Source: an uncultured Prevotellaceae bacterium (lineage in GTDB: Bacteria; Bacteroidota; Bacteroidia; Bacteroidales; Bacteroidaceae). Taken from it: a stretch of DNA of 7,999 nucleotides. The stretch is from contig CATXZX010000061.1 of NCBI GenBank assembly GCA_958404085.1, positions 1-7,999 of the forward strand, read 5' to 3'. The notes under the pieces were generated by a model that saw nothing but the letters and a program-made list of their open reading frames with translations, searched no databases and had not been told where the DNA came from. Positions 5,987 through 7,999 of this stretch are shown piece by piece. Positions within the stretch are counted from its first letter, which is position 1; each line of letters opens with the position of its first letter. A program made the position numbers and the translations under genes.

Positions 5987-6972
5987 TTTGCTGCTTTTGC
6001 GCTCATGCTGTCTTTAAGTGCTAACAGAGCCATATTTCTATAGCCTTTCGCATTCGCGGTTATATCCTGAACGAAAACGCTGTGCTTGTTCAGCTTGTTG
6101 GACCGCACCAACTGCTCGTGGAACAGGAGGCTGCCACCACCCATGAATATACAGGGGACTCCATATACACCGAGCTTCTTCTCGTTGAGTTTACCGATAA
6201 GATTTATAGCATACTCTTCTGCCTGGTTCTTAACTTCATCTACTATATCGTCATTGAGACCGGTGTCTTTGCCGAGAAGTATGGCCTCTATGGCAGATTC
6301 AGTAATGTTGAATGCATGCCGCCTTGAAACTTCCGACTGGATACCGTTTATCATGTCATTCACGCCGTAAGGAACGCTGTTATTGCCCGACTCAGATACG
6401 CTGGAATCAATAAGATGAATGTAATCCGTAGTGTAGCCACCTATATCAATGATATAAAGCTCGGGATAATTCCGCACCTTTTCAACCTCTGGGAGCTGCG
6501 CCATCATTACGGCATATCCCTGAGAGCCGACAAAAACGTTGGCTATACGGATATAATACTGCTTGTCATTCCATGTGAAAGCATATGTATTCTTGCCGTT
6601 CTTGAAATACTTGCTATACTTGCTCTTAAGGCGCTCAATATGACCCGGAGGAGTACCGATTGCCAGCACGATTTTCATGGGCTGGTCAAAGGTTGCTTCC
6701 TCGATATAAGCGTCCTCCGCCTCAAGCTGCTTTGCTATGGCGATGAGAGTAAGGATGAGAAAACGATTCTGCCCGTTTAAATCGTCTTCCGTCTTGTCTT
6801 CTACATACGGGATACGTTTACCAGCATCAAGCCCGAAGTAGTTGCCGTTGTATCCAAGCACGTCATTTCTCGTTGCGGGCTTTTTATTTCCATAGAAAAA
6901 AATGCCCGTAGCAAAGGAACCTTCGGGGTACTTGGTAAGACGGTTCCCCTGGTCAACTGCACATACAAACAT
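5974..6972 (-). CDS. parM: ParM/Alp-type actin-like segregation ATPase
   Basis: 332 residues, the usual size for the family. The ATG at 6972 follows AGGAGGGT (6978-6985) with 5-base spacing. Actin-fold nucleotide motifs are visible: phosphate-1 loop AVDQGNRLTK (5-14), phosphate-2 loop IIDIGGYTTDY (174-184) with the conserved acidic and Gly residues, and adenosine motif CIFMGGGSLLF (274-284). The C-terminal ITANAKGYRNMALL (304-317) is typical of ParM/StbA-like proteins. These actins polymerise with ATP or GTP in the cytoplasm and push sister plasmids apart, linked to DNA through ParR bound at parC. It is the first gene of a promoter-ParM-ParR-HTH operon, the canonical order. Segregation actins of this type occur on large clostridial plasmids and some integrative elements. 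Which Alp/ParM subfamily it belongs to cannot be told by eye. Confidence 0.93.
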   Translation of the reverse strand: MFVCAVDQGNRLTKYPEGSFATGIFFYGNKKPATRNDVLGYNGNYFGLDAGKRIPYVEDKTEDDLNGQNRFLILTLIAIAKQLEAEDAYIEEATFDQPMKIVLAIGTPPGHIERLKSKYSKYFKNGKNTYAFTWNDKQYYIRIANVFVGSQGYAVMMAQLPEVEKVRNYPELYIIDIGGYTTDYIHLIDSSVSESGNNSVPYGVNDMINGIQSEVSRRHAFNITESAIEAILLGKDTGLNDDIVDEVKNQAEEYAINLIGKLNEKKLGVYGVPCIFMGGGSLLFHEQLVRSNKLNKHSVFVQDITANAKGYRNMALLALKDSMSAKAAKSQG

Positions 6973-7007
6973 ATATTACCCTCCTATATGTGGATTATTA
7001 TGCCAAA

Positions 7008-7036
7008 ATTATAAGCTTGTCGAATAATAAAGTCAA
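7008..7036 (-). promoter_or_regulatory. Strong sigma-A promoter of the parM-parR operon
   Basis: On the minus strand, TTGACT (7031-7036) and TATAAT (7008-7013) are separated by exactly 17 bases. This is one mismatch in the -35 and a perfect -10. The start would fall near 7001, giving a leader of about 29 bases that carries the parM ribosome binding site. Confidence 0.85.
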
Positions 7037-7129
7037 GTTTTATTCCCCATAAATCAATACTTCATGGTATTTTAGTGGACATAATACGCAAGTCGTGCAT
7101 ATTTAAGTATCTATAAAGTCAGACAGAGC

Positions 7130-7175
7130 ACCACTTCCATAGGGGGCACATTAGGATGCCCCGCATGGGAGCGGT
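7130..7175. repeat. Long imperfect hairpin upstream of the par operon
   Basis: The core pairs GGGGCA (7143-7148) with TGCCCC (7157-7162) around an 8-base loop. An outer arm pairs 7134-7140 with 7165-7171 (one G-T wobble), and 7130-7132 pair with 7173-7175 after one mismatch. There are about 16 base pairs in all, with a small internal loop. Neither strand has a T-run after it, so it is not an intrinsic terminator. It could be part of an origin, oriT, parC or a structured RNA. Confidence 0.5.
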
Positions 7176-7338
7176 AGTTCATGTAAGGAGAACGCTCTCT
7201 GTATGTTGGATTTGTAGAAATGTAAGCTCGCTGGGAATGTTCTCAACTTTTCTTTCTGGAATGTATTGAATTTATTGAACTGGCATGACACAGAGCAACC
7301 TGTATGGTTGCAACGTAGTTTCAGCCTCATTGTTTTTT

Positions 7339-7999
7339 CTAAATTTCCAGTTGTTCTTCTGTGATTTTTGCAACCTGCGGCAGCTTGCGAGCTTCTTCGG
7401 TGCGAAGCTGGAACATATCCAGTTCAAAATTACCGAGCCGCACGCGGTCAAGACCGTCAGCATCCTTGAAGATGTCGAAAAGGTTTTTGACTCGCAGCGC
7501 ATCTTGCTTATCCGTCCAGTGTTCCTTAATGAATTCATATCCTTCCTCATCAGGACGGCAGTGATATTCCATCAAGAAGAGTGTGATGGGTTCGGTATCA
7601 GGATACGCTTCCTGCAGCATCTTCGCGCTCTCAGCGCCGTGTGTATTGTCCTCAGCATCGCTGCATCTGCCTGTGTCGTGATACAGTGCTGCCTCAATCA
7701 GAATTTCCTTGTCTTCCAAATCGAGACCTTTCATAAACGTCAACAGCATACACATAAAAAGCACACGTCCAGCATGAGATTTTCCATGCAGGTTGCTCAC
7801 CATTTGAAATGGAACAGCGTCATAATCAGCATTCCTCTGATAGAGCCAGAAGTCGTCTATCGCACCGTCCTCAACGACCTTGTTGAGCCAGTTGATGCCA
7901 TAGAATGGGAAATCCTCTACTTCCTTTACGTCATCAGGAAATACGATAACCTCTTCTTCCGTGCCGTCGAAATACTCGATGACTGCATCCTTCTTGACC
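7339..7999 (-). CDS. HD-domain phosphohydrolase, C-terminal part (cut by right edge)
   Basis: 219 codons are visible, open to the right edge. A Met at 7803 begins MVSNLHGKSH, but the frame upstream is clearly coding (WLNKVVEDGAIDDFWLYQRN), so that Met is probably internal. In visible numbering the HD-superfamily signature is complete: HGKSHAGR with His75, YHDTGR with the His107-Asp108 pair, YHC with His146, and FKDADGLDRVR with Asp179. These residues would bind one or two metal ions in a phosphohydrolase acting on nucleotides, cyclic nucleotides or other phosphate esters. The substrate cannot be told from the sequence. RTEEARKLPQVAK near the C-terminus looks conserved. The gene ends at TAG (7339-7341) without a clear terminator. 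A link to plasmid maintenance is not shown; it may be cargo or a housekeeping-like accessory gene. Confidence 0.85.
   Translation of the reverse strand, partial: VKKDAVIEYFDGTEEEVIVFPDDVKEVEDFPFYGINWLNKVVEDGAIDDFWLYQRNADYDAVPFQMVSNLHGKSHAGRVLFMCMLLTFMKGLDLEDKEILIEAALYHDTGRCSDAEDNTHGAESAKMLQEAYPDTEPITLFLMEYHCRPDEEGYEFIKEHWTDKQDALRVKNLFDIFKDADGLDRVRLGNFELDMFQLRTEEARKLPQVAKITEEQLEI

Larger units (their letters stand above)
6973..7338. other. Non-coding block upstream of parM; candidate parC/centromere region
   Basis: About 366 bases with no convincing gene. From the parM side it holds the parM ribosome site and promoter; an inverted repeat AATAC/GTATT (7056-7060, 7067-7071); an inverted repeat AATACGCA/TGCATATT with one mismatch (7083-7090, 7096-7103); the long hairpin at 7130-7175; GAGAAC (7188-7193) complementary to GTTCTC (7239-7244); direct GGAATGT copies (7234, 7258); two tandem 9-base TATTGAA units (7264, 7273); and a 6-bp hairpin GCAACC/GGTTGC (7295-7311). 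In type II partition loci the centromere lies upstream of parM, so this is where ParR should bind. I do not see a clean array of identical 10- to 20-base iterons, so the parC assignment is by position. Confidence 0.45.

Noticed and set aside
6415..6780. Plus-strand frame of 121 codons opposite parM
   Set aside because: It is fully antisense to the well-supported ParM coding sequence, with no ribosome site and no recognisable protein features.
7295..7311. GCAACC/GGTTGC hairpin downstream of the HD gene as its terminator
   Set aside because: The stem is only 6 bp and neither strand has a T-run after it, so it is kept only as a minor structure in the non-coding block.
7272..7550. Minus-strand frame of 92 codons
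   Set aside because: It overlaps the HD gene in another frame; the HD frame carries the conserved motifs.

Overview
The window looks like the backbone of a conjugative plasmid or a related conjugative element from a Firmicute, most likely class Clostridia. The evidence is the strong AGGAGG-type ribosome binding sites, the sigma-A style promoters, and a Gram-positive type IV secretion gene set next to a ParM/ParR-type segregation cassette. The organism call is an inference from style and gene content. No rRNA, tRNA, insertion sequence or CRISPR array was seen. All seven genes supported here lie on the minus strand, so they read from right to left.

Right edge (7339-7999): the 3' part of an HD-domain phosphohydrolase gene, open at the window end. 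Next comes a roughly 366-base non-coding block (6973-7338) with several inverted repeats, a long imperfect hairpin and a strong promoter (TTGACT, 17-base spacer, TATAAT). That promoter drives a tight three-gene operon. It encodes a ParM/Alp-type actin-like filament ATPase (6972-5974), a ParR-like DNA-binding adaptor (5928-5134, GTG start) and a 216-residue HTH-like protein of unknown role (5118-4468). The non-coding block is the natural place to look for the parC centromere. The operon ends at a bidirectional intrinsic terminator at 4347-4375.

Left half (4345-1): a second transcription unit. Its predicted promoter (TTGAGC, 17, TATTAT) has a perfect 18-base palindrome just downstream of the expected start and a leader of about 170 bases. 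It then encodes a VirB2/TrbC-like pilin precursor (4103-3684), a VirB6/TrbL-like polytopic membrane protein with an unusually long soluble tail (3588-997), and the N-terminal 304 residues of an Ala-rich, membrane-anchored protein cut by the left edge (914-1). Together these would form part of the inner-membrane channel and pilus of a type IV secretion system. VirB4, VirD4 and the relaxase would lie outside the window.

Three of the intercistronic gaps carry a strong, nearly perfect stem-loop. One is a classical terminator between the pilin and VirB6 genes, one lies between VirB6 and the Ala-rich gene, and one has the parM stop codon as its loop. This suggests that expression ratios within these operons are set by attenuation or RNA processing.
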